Counted from the stretch's first letter, positions 15,117 through 24,349 are shown. The stretch is DNA of 29,768 bases from a bacterium (GCA_004560375.1 SFVC01000027.1:1-29768), one strand, 5' to 3'. Translations and numbers: made by a program. Notes: generated by a model from the letters alone, not told the origin.

Positions 15117-18100
15117 TCAGGCCCCGCCCTCCCGGGGCAACAGGGCGGCGTACCGCTCCACCGCCTGGGCGGCCACCCGCAGGGGATCCTCCCCCTTCTT
15201 CAGCTTCAGGCTGAGGGCGGGCTTCTCCTCCGGGAGGAACACCATCCGCCCGGGGTACTGCCCCGCCAGGGCGGCGATGGCCTTCAGGTCGAAGCGGTCC
15301 AGCAGGAAGGACAGCGCTCCCGCCTTCTGGGTGATCTCGGTGATGGCGCACGCCGCCGCCTGCCCCCGGAGCAGGGCCACGGAGATCAGGTTGTTCACCT
15401 GCCGGGGCGGGTCGCCGAAGCGGTCGATGAGCTCGTCGGTCATGTCGTCCGCGTCCTCCGGGGTGCGGATGCGGGCAATGCGGCGGTAGAGATCCATGCG
15501 CTGCTCCGGGGAGGGCACGTATCTGTCCGGGATGGAGGCCGCCACCGTCAGATCCACCGCGCACTCCGCCCGGTGGGCGGGGGTCTCCCCCTTCTCCTCC
15601 AGCACCGCCTCCTCCAGCAGCTTCAGGTACAGGTCGTAGCCCACGCTCATGAGGAAGCCGGACTGCTCCGGGCCCAGCAGGTTGCCCGCCCCCCGGATCT
15701 CCAGATCCCGCATGGCGATCTTGAAGCCGGAGCCGAACTCGGCGTACTCCCGGATGGCGGACAAACGCTTGGCCGCCACCTCGGTGAGCACCTTGCCCGC
15801 CCGGTAGGTCATGTAGGCGTAGGCCCGCCGGGGGGAGCGGCCCACCCTCCCCCGGATCTGGTGGAGCTGGGCCAGGCCCATCTTGTCCGCGTCCTCAATG
15901 ATGAGGGTGTTCACGTTGGCGATGTCAATGCCCGTCTCAATGATGGTGGTGCATACCAAAATGTCCACCTCCCCGTCGGACACCCGGGTCATCACGTCGT
16001 TGAGCTCCTCCTGGCTCATCTTGCCGTGGCCCACGGCGATCTCCACATCGCCTCCCAGCATCTCCTTGATGCGGGCGGCGGTGCGGCCGATGGTGTCCAC
16101 CCGGTTGTGGAGGTAGTACACCTGCCCGCCCCGCTCCAGCTCCCGGCGCATGGCGTCGCACAGCACCGACCAGTCGTGCTCCAGCACGTAGGTCTGTACC
16201 GGCTGGCGGCTGGCGGGGGGCTCCTCGATGGCGGACATATCCCGGATGCCGCTTAGCGCCATATTCAGCGTCCGGGGGATGGGGGTGGCGGACAGGGTGA
16301 GCACGTCCACCTGCTTGGAGATCTCCTTCAGCCGCTCCTTGTGGGTGACGCCGAACCGCTGCTCCTCGTCCACCACCAGCAGGCCCAGATCCTTGAACCG
16401 CACGTCCTTTTGCAGCAGCCGGTGGGTGCCGATGAGCACGTCCACCGAGCCGTCCTCCACCCCGGCCAGGGTCTTTTTGATCTGGGCGGGGGTGCGGAAG
16501 CGGCTCACCAGATCGATCTCCACCGGGTACTTGGCGAACCGGCCCCGGGCGGTGAGGTAGTGCTGCCGGGCCAGCACGGTGGTGGGCACCAGAATGGCGG
16601 CCTGCTTGCCGTCCAGCACGCACTTCATCACCGCCCGCAGGGCCACCTCCGTCTTGCCGTAGCCCACATCGCCGCACAGCAGGCGATCCATGGGCCGGGG
16701 GGCCTCCATGTCCCGCTTGATCTCGCCCACGGAGCGGAGCTGATCCTCCGTCTCGTCGTAGGGGAAGTCGTCCTCAAACTCCTTCTGCCAGGGGGAATCG
16801 GGGGCGAAGGCGTACCCCGGCTGCCGCTGCCGCTGGGCGTAGAGCTGGATCAGCCCCTTGGCCAGATCCTTCACCGCCTTCCGGGTGCGGGCCTTGGCCT
16901 TCTCCCAGTCGGTGCCGCCCAGCTTGGACAGCTTTTTCTTTTCCGGGTCGTCCCCGCCGCCGATGTACTTGGAGATGGCGTCCAGTTGGGTGGCGGGGAC
17001 GTAGAGGGTGTCGGTGCCGGCGTAGGCCAGCTTCACGTAGTCCTTGTCCACCCCGTCCACCTGCATCTTCACCATGCCCACAAAGCGGCCGATGCCGTGG
17101 TGCTCGTGCACCACCAGATCCCCGGGGGTGAGGTCGGTGAAGGAGTCCACCTTCCGCCGATCCGCGGCGTGCTTCAGCCGCCGGCCCTTCCGCCGGGGCT
17201 CGTTCCCCCCCTCGGTGAGCACGGCGTAGGGGCAGCCGATGTAGTCAAACCCGGCGGACAGCCCCCCCACGGCGATGGTGATCCCTCCCGGCTGGGGCAG
17301 GGCGTGGAGCTGGAAGTCCACGGCGGAGCGGATCTTTCGTTCCCGGAGGAGGGCCTGCAAATTCAGCGCCCGCTGCTCGCTGCCCACCAGTACCACCGCG
17401 CCGGTGTTGGCGGACTGGAGCTGGGTGAGGTCGGCACACGCCGCGTCCAGGCTGGCCCCGAAGGAGGGGAGCTGCCGGCCCTGGGCGGTGAGCACGGCCC
17501 TGGGGGGCAGGGGAGGGTTGGAGGTGGTGAAGGAGTCCAGGAAGCACAGGGCGTGGTTGGAGAGTTCCGCCATCAGCTCGTCCATCCCGGCGGCAAAGAC
17601 GGCGTGCTTCCCCTCCACCTTCCCGCTCTCCAGCAGGGTTTTCACGTCCTCGTTGAGCTGCCACAGCCAGTTTTTCCCCCGCTCCGCCACCCGGCTGGAC
17701 TCGGACAGGCACACGATGGCGTCCGTGGGCAGGTGGTGGGCGGCGGTGGCCAGGGCCTTGTACCGGGCGGGGAGGCGGCCGTCCCCCAGCCGCTGCCACT
17801 GTCCGTTTTCGTCCTTCACGGGGAGCAGCTCACTGACCGGCAGGAATTCCGCCCGATCCAGCCTGCCCGTCCGCCGCTGGGTGGACACGTCGAACAGGCC
17901 CATGGAGTCCACGTCCCGGTCCCAGAACTCCACCCGGACGGGGTTATCCATGCCGGGGGAGAACACGTCTAAAATGCCCCCCCGCAGGGCGAACTGGCCC
18001 GGCCCCTCCACCTGCTGGCACCGGGTGTAGCCCAGGGCGGCCAGCCGGCCGGCCAGCTCCTCCGGGTCGTAGCTGCCGGACACGTCGATCTCCACCACAT

Positions 18101-18509
18101 GGGCGGCCAGCTCCTCGGGGGGCAGGGTGCGCTGGAGCAGCCCCTCCACCGTGGCGGCAATGAGGGGGGCCTTCCCCCGGGCCATGGCCCGGAAGGCGGC
18201 GATGCGCTGGTGCTCCCACTGGCGGGAGGCCACCGCCCCCTCGTGGAACAAAAATTCCCGGGCGCAGATCGGGGTGGCGGGCACGCCGGTCAGCGCCGTC
18301 ACGTCGGCGGCCAGCCGGGCGCACTCACCCTCGTCGGCGCACACCAGCACCACGGGCGCTCCCAGCCGGGCGAGCAGCCCGGCGGCAAAGTGGGCCCGGT
18401 GGACGGGGGACAGGCCGGACACCTCCACCGGCGAGCGCCCGCCCTCCAGGGCGGCCTCCAGCCGCTGGAACTCCGGCACCGTATCTAAAATCTTCAGAAG
18501 TTCTTTCAT
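15117..18509 (-). CDS. mfd: Transcription-repair coupling factor Mfd
   Basis: DNA translocase of 1130 residues (B. subtilis and E. coli proteins are about 1150-1180) that pushes stalled RNA polymerase off damaged DNA and recruits UvrA. The N-terminal third is UvrB-like (QVEGPGQFALRGGILDVFSPG). It is followed by the RNA-polymerase-interacting domain (GDLVVHEHHGIGRF) and the two helicase lobes with Walker A LLCGDVGYGKTEVA (near residue 615), DEEQ box VVDEEQRFGV (near 712) and motif VI QIRGRVGRS. The C-terminal TRCF domain ends it. The ATG at 18509 follows TTGAGGTC. It is last in a prs-pth-mfd run typical of Firmicutes and starts nine bases after the pth stop. Confidence 0.97.
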   Translation of the reverse strand: MKELLKILDTVPEFQRLEAALEGGRSPVEVSGLSPVHRAHFAAGLLARLGAPVVLVCADEGECARLAADVTALTGVPATPICAREFLFHEGAVASRQWEHQRIAAFRAMARGKAPLIAATVEGLLQRTLPPEELAAHVVEIDVSGSYDPEELAGRLAALGYTRCQQVEGPGQFALRGGILDVFSPGMDNPVRVEFWDRDVDSMGLFDVSTQRRTGRLDRAEFLPVSELLPVKDENGQWQRLGDGRLPARYKALATAAHHLPTDAIVCLSESSRVAERGKNWLWQLNEDVKTLLESGKVEGKHAVFAAGMDELMAELSNHALCFLDSFTTSNPPLPPRAVLTAQGRQLPSFGASLDAACADLTQLQSANTGAVVLVGSEQRALNLQALLRERKIRSAVDFQLHALPQPGGITIAVGGLSAGFDYIGCPYAVLTEGGNEPRRKGRRLKHAADRRKVDSFTDLTPGDLVVHEHHGIGRFVGMVKMQVDGVDKDYVKLAYAGTDTLYVPATQLDAISKYIGGGDDPEKKKLSKLGGTDWEKAKARTRKAVKDLAKGLIQLYAQRQRQPGYAFAPDSPWQKEFEDDFPYDETEDQLRSVGEIKRDMEAPRPMDRLLCGDVGYGKTEVALRAVMKCVLDGKQAAILVPTTVLARQHYLTARGRFAKYPVEIDLVSRFRTPAQIKKTLAGVEDGSVDVLIGTHRLLQKDVRFKDLGLLVVDEEQRFGVTHKERLKEISKQVDVLTLSATPIPRTLNMALSGIRDMSAIEEPPASRQPVQTYVLEHDWSVLCDAMRRELERGGQVYYLHNRVDTIGRTAARIKEMLGGDVEIAVGHGKMSQEELNDVMTRVSDGEVDILVCTTIIETGIDIANVNTLIIEDADKMGLAQLHQIRGRVGRSPRRAYAYMTYRAGKVLTEVAAKRLSAIREYAEFGSGFKIAMRDLEIRGAGNLLGPEQSGFLMSVGYDLYLKLLEEAVLEEKGETPAHRAECAVDLTVAASIPDRYVPSPEQRMDLYRRIARIRTPEDADDMTDELIDRFGDPPRQVNNLISVALLRGQAAACAITEITQKAGALSFLLDRFDLKAIAALAGQYPGRMVFLPEEKPALSLKLKKGEDPLRVAAQAVERYAALLPREGGA

Positions 18510-18518
18510 GAAACGACC

Positions 18519-19106
18519 TCAATTAAACCGGTTCATGGCCTTCTGGGGGCCGTCCTTCAGCAGGCAGGCCGCGGCCTCCGCCGCCCGCTCCGCCGCCTCG
18601 TCCAGCACCCTCCGATCCTCCCCCTGGAGCCTGCCCAGCACCCAGTCCGCCATGTCGTAGTCCGGGTGGGGCTTGCCCCCCACGCCGATCTTGATCCGGG
18701 GGAACTGATCCGTGCCCAGGTGCTGGATGATGCTTTTCAGGCCGTTGTGGCCCCCGGCGGATCCCCCTGTCCGGAGGCGCAGCTTGCCCAGGGGCAGATC
18801 CACGTCGTCCGAGATCACCAGCACGTTGGCCGGGGGGATGTGGTAGAACCGGGCGGCCTCGCCCACCGCCTCGCCGGACAGGTTCATATAGGTGGTGGGC
18901 TTCATCACCAGCGCCCCCTGGCCCCCCACCGACCCCTGGGCGGTGAGGGACTTGAACTTCACCCGGCTGATCCGGAACTGCCCCTTGTCCGCCAGGGCGT
19001 CCACAGCCAGAAAGCCCGCGTTGTGGCGGGTGCCGTCATACTTGTCCCCCGGGTTGCCCAGGCCCACAATGAGCCAGGACACCGGGCGCTTTTTTTGAAA
19101 CAGCAT
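18519..19106 (-). CDS. pth: Peptidyl-tRNA hydrolase
   Basis: Monofunctional enzyme of 195 residues that recycles peptidyl-tRNA dropped from ribosomes by cleaving the ester bond. It carries the family motifs GLGNPGDKYDGTRHNAGF, with the catalytic His in TRHN; KPTTYMNLSG; ISDDVDLPLGKLRLR, with the assisting Asp; and GGSAGGHNGLKSI. The start at 19106 is set by AGGAGG ten bases upstream; the frame is open to 19208 but runs through the hairpin behind prs. It lies between prs and mfd, the arrangement also seen in Bacillus. Confidence 0.97.
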   Translation of the reverse strand: MLFQKKRPVSWLIVGLGNPGDKYDGTRHNAGFLAVDALADKGQFRISRVKFKSLTAQGSVGGQGALVMKPTTYMNLSGEAVGEAARFYHIPPANVLVISDDVDLPLGKLRLRTGGSAGGHNGLKSIIQHLGTDQFPRIKIGVGGKPHPDYDMADWVLGRLQGEDRRVLDEAAERAAEAAACLLKDGPQKAMNRFN

Positions 19107-19134
19107 GGGAATCAACCTCCTGAAAAGGGCACAA

Positions 19135-19162
19135 CCGCTCCGGGGCGCAAGCCCCGGAGCGG
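19135..19162. terminator. Strong hairpin between prs and pth
   Basis: A perfect 12-bp inverted repeat, CCGCTCCGGGGC with GCCCCGGAGCGG, closed by GCAA. On the coding (-) strand it is followed only by TTGTG, so termination there is probably partial; on the + strand GTTTTCTC follows. It sits upstream of the pth ribosome binding site and may lower or process expression of pth and mfd relative to prs. Confidence 0.6.
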
Positions 19163-19198
19163 GTTTTCTCTCTATATAGGTTGGAGCCGGACGGAGCG

Positions 19199-20164
19199 TC
19201 AGCACCAAAGCTTAGACACGGAGCGCTCCTCGTAGATCCGCTCGATGGCCTCGGCGAACAGGTGGGCCACGGAGAGGTACTTGATCTTCGGGCACAGCTC
19301 CGCGATGTTCTCCCGGGGCTGGATGGTGTCCAGGAACACCACCTCGTCCAGCACGGAGCCGTTGATGCGCTCAATGGCGGGGCCGGACAGCACGCCGTGG
19401 CTGGCGCAGGCGGTGACGGACTGGGCGTGGCCGATCTCCACCAAGGCCTTGGCCGCCTGGCACAGGGAGCCGCCGGTGTCAACCATGTCGTCCAGCAGGA
19501 TGACGTTCTTGCCCGTCACGTCGCCGATGATGTTCATGACCTCGGAGGAGTTGGCCTTCTGGCGGCGCTTGTCCACGATGGCCATGGGCATATCCAGCTT
19601 CTGGGCAAAAGAGCGGGCCCGGGCCACGCTGCCCACGTCGGGGGACACCACCATGGTCTGCTCGTGCACCGGGGCGAAGCGGCGGAAGAAGTGATCCACA
19701 AACACGGGGGAGCCCATCAGGTTGTCCACCGGGATGTCGAAGAAGCCCTGGATCTGGTTGGCGTGGAGATCCATGGTGAGCACACGATCCGCCCCCGCCC
19801 GGGTGATCAGGTTGGCCACCAGCTTGGCGGAGATGGGATCCCGGGGCTTGGTCTTGCGATCCTGCCGGGCGTAGCCGAAGTAGGGCATCACGGCGGTGAT
19901 CCGGCCGGCGCTGGCCCGCCGGAGGGCGTCGATCATGATCAGCAGCTCCATCAGGCTGTCGTTCACCGGGGTGCTGGTGGACTGCACCACGAACACGTCG
20001 GAGCCACGCACCGTCTCAAAGATGGAGACAAAATTTTCTCCGTCGGAAAAAGCGCCGGTCTCGGCGTTGCCCAGGGGGATGCTGAGTTCCTTGCAGATGC
20101 CCTGGGCCAGGGCCTTGCTGGAGCTGCCGGAAAAAATCTTCAAATCCTTGCCGTGTGAGATCAT
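19199..20164 (-). CDS. prs: Ribose-phosphate pyrophosphokinase (PRPP synthetase)
   Basis: Class I PRPP synthetase of 321 residues, making phosphoribosyl pyrophosphate from ribose 5-phosphate and ATP for nucleotide, His and Trp synthesis. Visible motifs are the N-terminal KIFSGSSSKALA, FSDGE, YFGYARQDRK (ATP/metal region), DLHANQIQGFFDIPVDNL, DVGSVARAR, VDKRR and the PRPP loop VILLDDMVDTGGSL. The ATG at 20164 is preferred, since GAGAGGAAG lies at a proper distance; a TTG three codons earlier (20173) is too close to that site. It leads the prs-pth-mfd operon. Confidence 0.97.
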   Translation of the reverse strand: MISHGKDLKIFSGSSSKALAQGICKELSIPLGNAETGAFSDGENFVSIFETVRGSDVFVVQSTSTPVNDSLMELLIMIDALRRASAGRITAVMPYFGYARQDRKTKPRDPISAKLVANLITRAGADRVLTMDLHANQIQGFFDIPVDNLMGSPVFVDHFFRRFAPVHEQTMVVSPDVGSVARARSFAQKLDMPMAIVDKRRQKANSSEVMNIIGDVTGKNVILLDDMVDTGGSLCQAAKALVEIGHAQSVTACASHGVLSGPAIERINGSVLDEVVFLDTIQPRENIAELCPKIKYLSVAHLFAEAIERIYEERSVSKLWC

Positions 20165-20267
20165 GCTTCGCAACTTCCTCTCTTAAATCAGTCGTCTTTG
20201 TTGAGTGGGAATATTGTCAATCCAAGCCGGATTTCAGCACAAAAGAAGGTTGGGTGCCGTCGGAAGC

Positions 20268-20296
20268 ATTATACCAGATATCCCGAGGTTTTGAAA
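20268..20296 (-). promoter_or_regulatory. Promoter of prs-pth-mfd
   Basis: On the - strand an extended -10, TGGTATAAT (core 20268-20273), has a weak -35 TTTCAA (20291-20296) 17 bases before it. The predicted leader is about 95 bases. Confidence 0.6.
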
Positions 20297-20388
20297 GGTT
20301 TTTTCCCATTTTGGCTAAAATGTCCCATTTCACCAAAATCCTGCCGAAAAAAGGGGAAGAAGCGGTGAAAACGTCGAGATTTTTGGGA

Positions 20389-20886
20389 TCAGCCCTGGGC
20401 GGGGGCGGGCAGCCACCGCCGGATGCGGCGCATACGGTGGAGGTGCGCCACCTCCAGGGTGGCGCAGAACTTGTCCGCCAGATTCACCGCCACCGCCACC
20501 CGGGAGCGGGGCAGATGCACCGCCAGGGGGAACATATGGGACACGATGGCGTTCTTTTCTTTTTCGCTCAGATCGGGGCACAGGGCGGCGGCGTTACGCA
20601 GGGCAAACTCCGGATGATCCAGGCATTGGTTGCCCGGGTGGGCGGAGCGGTCGGCGGGGTCATAGAGGTACAGATCGTGGAGCAGCCCCGCCCGGGCGGC
20701 GGCCCGGTAGTCCCAGCCGAAGTACCGGGCCAGCCGGAAGGCCACATAGGACACGAACAGGCAATGATCAAAGCAGGTGGTGGAATAGTGCCGCTGCCAC
20801 TGCTTCATGGAGGCCACCTCCCGGGTGTCCAGCAGAGGGGCCACGCAGTCCAGGAAGGCGGCGGTATTCAAATCGTGTTTGGACAT
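20389..20886 (-). CDS. HD-domain phosphohydrolase
   Basis: Small soluble protein of 165 residues with an HD-type metal-dependent phosphohydrolase fold. Putative ligands are the His residues of RHYSTTCFDH, the HD pair in LLHDLYLYD, and the later His in IVSHMFPLAVHLPRSR. RVAVAVNLADKFCATLE supplies the closing Asp-containing helix typical of such domains. Substrate unknown; relatives are often nucleotide or phosphate-ester hydrolases. AAAGGAG precedes the ATG at 20886. It has its own strong promoter and stands alone, divergent from the GntR operon. Confidence 0.8.
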   Translation of the reverse strand: MSKHDLNTAAFLDCVAPLLDTREVASMKQWQRHYSTTCFDHCLFVSYVAFRLARYFGWDYRAAARAGLLHDLYLYDPADRSAHPGNQCLDHPEFALRNAAALCPDLSEKEKNAIVSHMFPLAVHLPRSRVAVAVNLADKFCATLEVAHLHRMRRIRRWLPAPAQG

Positions 20887-20993
20887 AGAGAAAAACTCCT
20901 TTAACTGATATCGCTAAAAGACGTCCCTCCGGAAGGGGAGAGGTCGCATCTGTTCTTGACACTTGGCCCGCGTCTGTCAGGCCGTACATTGAC

Positions 20994-21022
20994 ATTATAG
21001 CAGGCCCGATCCGTTTTGTCAG
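20994..21022 (-). promoter_or_regulatory. Promoter of the HD-domain gene
   Basis: Read on the - strand: CTGACA (-35, 21017-21022), 17 bases, then TATAAT (-10, 20994-20999) preceded by TGC (extended -10). This is one of the strongest-looking promoters in the window. The 5' leader is about 100 bases. Confidence 0.75.
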
Positions 21023-21071
21023 CAGTCTTTTCCCAGTTTTTAAAAGGAATTTTTGACGAAAATTTCCTCCC

Positions 21072-21116
21072 TTGACAGGACGGCGCTCCCATGGTATGAT
21101 AACTGTACTAATACAG
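21072..21116 (+). promoter_or_regulatory. Promoter and operator of the GntR-ABC operon
   Basis: TTGACA (21072-21077), 17 bases, TATGAT (21095-21100) with extended TGG. Directly behind it, covering the expected start point, is the palindrome CTGTA-CTAA-TACAG (21103-21116). This resembles operators of YtrA-type GntR repressors and suggests autorepression by the first gene of the operon. Confidence 0.75.
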
Positions 21117-21145
21117 ATAGGACACTATGGAAGGGAGGCGGGGCC

Positions 21146-21517
21146 ATGCTCAGCCTGAACTACCGGGACAGCCGCCCCATCTACGAACAGGTGCGGGACG
21201 GGCTGCGCCGTCTCATCATCACGGGGGCTATCCCGCCGGGGGATAAGCTGCCCTCGGTGCGGGCCATGGCGGGCCAGCTGGCCATCAACCCCAACACCAT
21301 CCAGCGGGCCTATGAGTCCCTGGAGCAGGAGGGCTACGCCTACTCGGTGCCGGGGAAGGGGAGCTTCGCCGCCCTGCCCCGGGACGTCACCGACAAGCGC
21401 CGGGAGGAGCTGCTGGAAAAGCTGGACGCCATCGTGCAGGAACTGGCCTACCTGGGGATGAGCCGGGAGGACGTGGCCCGGCGGTGTACGCAACACGGGA
21501 AAGGGGAACCGCAATGA
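21146..21517 (+). CDS. GntR-family (YtrA subfamily) transcriptional regulator
   Basis: DNA-binding repressor of 123 residues. The N-terminal winged helix-turn-helix (about 10-75) shows PIYEQVRDGLRRLI, GDKLPSVRAMAGQLAINPNTIQRAYESLEQEGY and a wing YSVPGKGSF, the classic GntR pattern. The short C-terminal helical tail, without a large ligand domain, places it in the YtrA subfamily, which normally controls the ABC transporter genes behind it. GGGAGG precedes the ATG at 21146. A matching palindrome lies at the promoter. It overlaps the ATPase gene by four bases. Confidence 0.92.
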   Translation: MLSLNYRDSRPIYEQVRDGLRRLIITGAIPPGDKLPSVRAMAGQLAINPNTIQRAYESLEQEGYAYSVPGKGSFAALPRDVTDKRREELLEKLDAIVQELAYLGMSREDVARRCTQHGKGEPQ

Positions 21518-22416
21518 TTGAGGTAAAAAACGTGGTCAAGAGCTTTGACGGCTTCCACGCCCTGGACGGGCTCACCATGACGGTGCCCAAGGGGGCCATC
21601 TACGGTCTGGTGGGCCCCAACGGGGCGGGCAAGTCCACCATCCTGCGCCACCTCACCGGGGCCTACCGGCAGGATTCCGGCGAGATCCTGCTGGAGGGGG
21701 CCCCCATCTACGAAAACCCCGCCGTGAAGCGGCGCATGGCGGGCATCCCGGACGAGCTGTACTACTTCAACTCCGCCTCCACCCGGGACATGATGAAGTT
21801 TTGCCGGGGTATGTACCCCTCCTTCGACGGGGAGCGATACGAAAAGCTGAAGGCGGCCTTCCCGGAGGTGGACGAGAAGCGGCCCATCCGCCGCCTGTCC
21901 AAGGGGATGCAGAAGCAGGCCGCCTTCTGGCTGGCCCTGAGCTGCAGGCCGGACTACCTGCTGCTGGACGAGCCGGTGGACGGGCTGGATCCGGTGATGC
22001 GGCGGCAGGTGTGGTCGCTGCTCATGGGGGACGTGGCGGAGCGGGGCACCACGGTGGTGGTGTCCTCCCACAACTTGCGGGAGCTGGAGGACGTGTGCGA
22101 TCACGTGGGCATCCTGAACCACGGCAGGGTGGCGCTGGAGCGATCCCTGTCCGAGCTGCAGGGGGGCACGGTGAAGCTGCAAATCGCCTTCCCCACGGAC
22201 GATCCCCCCGCCCTGCCCGAGGGGGTGCAGGTGCTCCACACCGATCACACGGGGCGGGTGTATACCTACATCGTCCGGGGAAGCTCGGAGGAGGTGGAGG
22301 CCCGCTTCAAGCCCCTGAACCCGCTGTTTCTGGAGGCTCTGCCCCTGGCGCTGGAGGAGATCTTTATCTATGAAATGGGAGGTGAGGACTATGCGGTCCG
22401 GGACATCGTTCTTTGA
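21514..22416 (+). CDS. ABC transporter ATP-binding protein
   Basis: Single ABC ATPase domain of 300 residues, paired with the permease behind it. Walker A GPNGAGKST (about residues 37-45), signature RLSKGMQKQ (about 130), Walker B LLLDEPVDGLD (about 150) and the switch histidine in VVVSSHNLRELE are all intact. The C-terminal 90 residues form a small extra domain of the kind seen in drug- and antibiotic-type exporters. YtrA-regulated transporters often respond to cell-wall-active compounds; the substrate here is unknown. The start overlaps the regulator stop (ATGA). Confidence 0.92.
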   Translation: MIEVKNVVKSFDGFHALDGLTMTVPKGAIYGLVGPNGAGKSTILRHLTGAYRQDSGEILLEGAPIYENPAVKRRMAGIPDELYYFNSASTRDMMKFCRGMYPSFDGERYEKLKAAFPEVDEKRPIRRLSKGMQKQAAFWLALSCRPDYLLLDEPVDGLDPVMRRQVWSLLMGDVAERGTTVVVSSHNLRELEDVCDHVGILNHGRVALERSLSELQGGTVKLQIAFPTDDPPALPEGVQVLHTDHTGRVYTYIVRGSSEEVEARFKPLNPLFLEALPLALEEIFIYEMGGEDYAVRDIVL

Positions 22417-24289
22417 TTGGACGGTTTTCAAGAAAACCGTCCTGCGGTTCTGGCCCCTGTGGGGGGCGTATCTGGTCATCTGGCTCATCGCCCTGCCGCT
22501 GAACGGGGTGATGCTGCTGCGGATGGACGCCTACGACCTGAACGGCTACGGCGGCGGGTATGTGCGGGACTTCGCCTACAACCGGGTGCCCCAGACGGCG
22601 GAGGAGTTCGGCCTGACTATGGCGGTGGTGTTCGGCGTGCTGTGCGCCATGGCGGTGTTCAGCCACCTGTACAACCCCCGGCCGGCCAACTTCTTCGGCG
22701 CCCTGCCCGTCCGGCGGGAGGGGCTGTTCCTCACCCACTACCTGGCGGGGCTGGCCTTCCTGATCGTGCCCAACCTGGTGATCTTCCTGCTGTGCCTGCT
22801 GGTGGAGGCCGCGGGGGGCTGCGTGGTCTGGGCGGGGCTGGGCTTCTGGCTGGCGGCCATCTGCGGGGAGGGGTTCTTCTTCTACTCCCTGGCGGTGTTC
22901 TGCGCCATGTTCACCGGGCACATTTTAGCCCTGCCCGCCTTTTATGGGATTGTCAACGCCCTGGCGGTGGCGGTGTTCGGCCTGCTGGACGTGGTGTTCC
23001 ACGCGTTCTACTACGGCTTCAGCGGCTTTACGGAGGGGGCCGGCATGGTGGTCAAGTGGCTCACGCCAGTGGTGCAGCTGGAGGAGAAGGTGTCCGCCTT
23101 CTGGCACTGGGTGGACGAGGCCGCCCAGGTGTCCGGCGGCGAGCGGGTGCTGGAGCTCCAGGGCCTGGGGACGGTGGGCGTGTACGCCGCCGCGGCCCTG
23201 GCGCTGACAGTGGGCGCGTTTTTCCTCTACCGGGCCCGGCGGCTGGAGAGCGCCGGGGATGTGGTGTCGGTTCGGCCTATGCGGCCGGTGTTTAAGTACG
23301 GCGTGGCCCTGTGCGCCGGGCTGGCCTTCGGCATGGCCACCGTGATGTTCACCGGCGGCGGGGATATCATGCTCATGATCGCCATTGTGGTGTGGGGGCT
23401 CATCGGGTACTTCGCCGCCCAGATGCTGCTGGACAAATCCTTCCGGGTGTTCGGCAAGTGGAAGGGCGCAGTGGCGGTGGCGGCGGTGTTCGCGGCCCTG
23501 TTCCTGGTGGTGGGCTTCGACCTCACCGGCTTTGAGACGAGGGTGCCCGCCCCGGACAGCGTGGCCAGCGTGGAGGTCTACGGCTTCCACGCGGTGTACC
23601 TGGGGGACAGCGGGGACAGCTTCGGGCAGGAGCTGGACGACCCGGAGCTGCTCAAGCTGGTGAATATCCTCCACAAGGAGGCGGTGGCCCAGCGGGACGA
23701 GGAGCGGCAGACCCAGGCCCAGCTGGGCGGCGTCAGCACCCAGCTGATGCTGGACTACCACCTGAAGGGGGGCGGCACCCTGTCCCGGCGGTACAGCCTG
23801 TGGCTCGACCCGGACGAGGTGGATGTGGAGGGCACCGCCGCCTGGGCCGTCCAGCAGTGCTATGACAACCGTGATCTGTACTGGAAGGTCTACGGCTTCG
23901 CCCAGCTGGAGGAGGCCATGGCGGGCGGTGTGCGGCTGGATCGCGTGGAGCTGCACCGCTACGACGAGGAGACCGGGATGAAGACGGACGGCTACCTCTA
24001 TGCCGGGGACGCCCGGGCGCTGCTGGCGGCGGTGAAAGAGGACTTCTTCGCGGGCCGCATCGGCGTGCGCCGGGTGGACGACGAGTCGCGCTGGCACGGC
24101 GGGCCGGTGGAGGGCTCGCTGGAATTCTGCTCCGGCGACGCGCCGGAGGGCGGGTATTACACCGTGCAGATCGCCCTCCAGGACACGGCCTCCAGCACCT
24201 TGGCGGCGCTGGAGGGGATGGCGGATCGCATCGAGGGGGACGGGCAGGGGGCCTGGACGGACGGCTTTCCGGCCACCGAGATGGGGTGA
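22391..24289 (+). CDS. ABC-2 type membrane permease with large C-terminal soluble domain
   Basis: Membrane protein of 632 residues. The first about 280 residues contain six or more hydrophobic segments, followed by two or three more (about 300-385). The rest (about 390-632) is a soluble, extracytoplasmic-looking region beginning near FETRVPAPDSVASVEV, which resembles the DUF6449 domain found in permeases of GntR-ABC operons. It is the partner of the preceding ATPase, with which the frame overlaps by 26 bases; the ATG at 22391 is favoured because GGGAGGTGAG sits immediately upstream, while an in-frame ATG at 22370 has none. The likely role is export or sensing of an envelope-active compound. 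Confidence 0.85.
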   Translation: MRSGTSFFDWTVFKKTVLRFWPLWGAYLVIWLIALPLNGVMLLRMDAYDLNGYGGGYVRDFAYNRVPQTAEEFGLTMAVVFGVLCAMAVFSHLYNPRPANFFGALPVRREGLFLTHYLAGLAFLIVPNLVIFLLCLLVEAAGGCVVWAGLGFWLAAICGEGFFFYSLAVFCAMFTGHILALPAFYGIVNALAVAVFGLLDVVFHAFYYGFSGFTEGAGMVVKWLTPVVQLEEKVSAFWHWVDEAAQVSGGERVLELQGLGTVGVYAAAALALTVGAFFLYRARRLESAGDVVSVRPMRPVFKYGVALCAGLAFGMATVMFTGGGDIMLMIAIVVWGLIGYFAAQMLLDKSFRVFGKWKGAVAVAAVFAALFLVVGFDLTGFETRVPAPDSVASVEVYGFHAVYLGDSGDSFGQELDDPELLKLVNILHKEAVAQRDEERQTQAQLGGVSTQLMLDYHLKGGGTLSRRYSLWLDPDEVDVEGTAAWAVQQCYDNRDLYWKVYGFAQLEEAMAGGVRLDRVELHRYDEETGMKTDGYLYAGDARALLAAVKEDFFAGRIGVRRVDDESRWHGGPVEGSLEFCSGDAPEGGYYTVQIALQDTASSTLAALEGMADRIEGDGQGAWTDGFPATEMG

Positions 24290-24310
24290 GGGCCCCCGCT
24301 CCCGCAGACG

Positions 24311-24349
24311 AAAACCGCCCCTTTGCGCTCTTTGCAAAGGGGCGGTTTT
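24311..24349 (+). terminator. Terminator of the GntR-ABC operon
   Basis: A perfect 16-bp stem, AAAACCGCCCCTTTGC (24311-24326) with its complement (24334-24349) ending in TTTT, around a seven-base loop. It is symmetric enough to work in both directions. Confidence 0.85.

Noticed and set aside
16341..17972. A 543-codon open frame on the + strand opposite mfd
   Set aside because: Low-complexity His/Gly/Leu composition; mfd on the other strand is unmistakable.
22925..24337. A 470-codon - strand frame opposite the ABC permease
   Set aside because: Shadow composition, and it runs through the terminator at 24311-24349.
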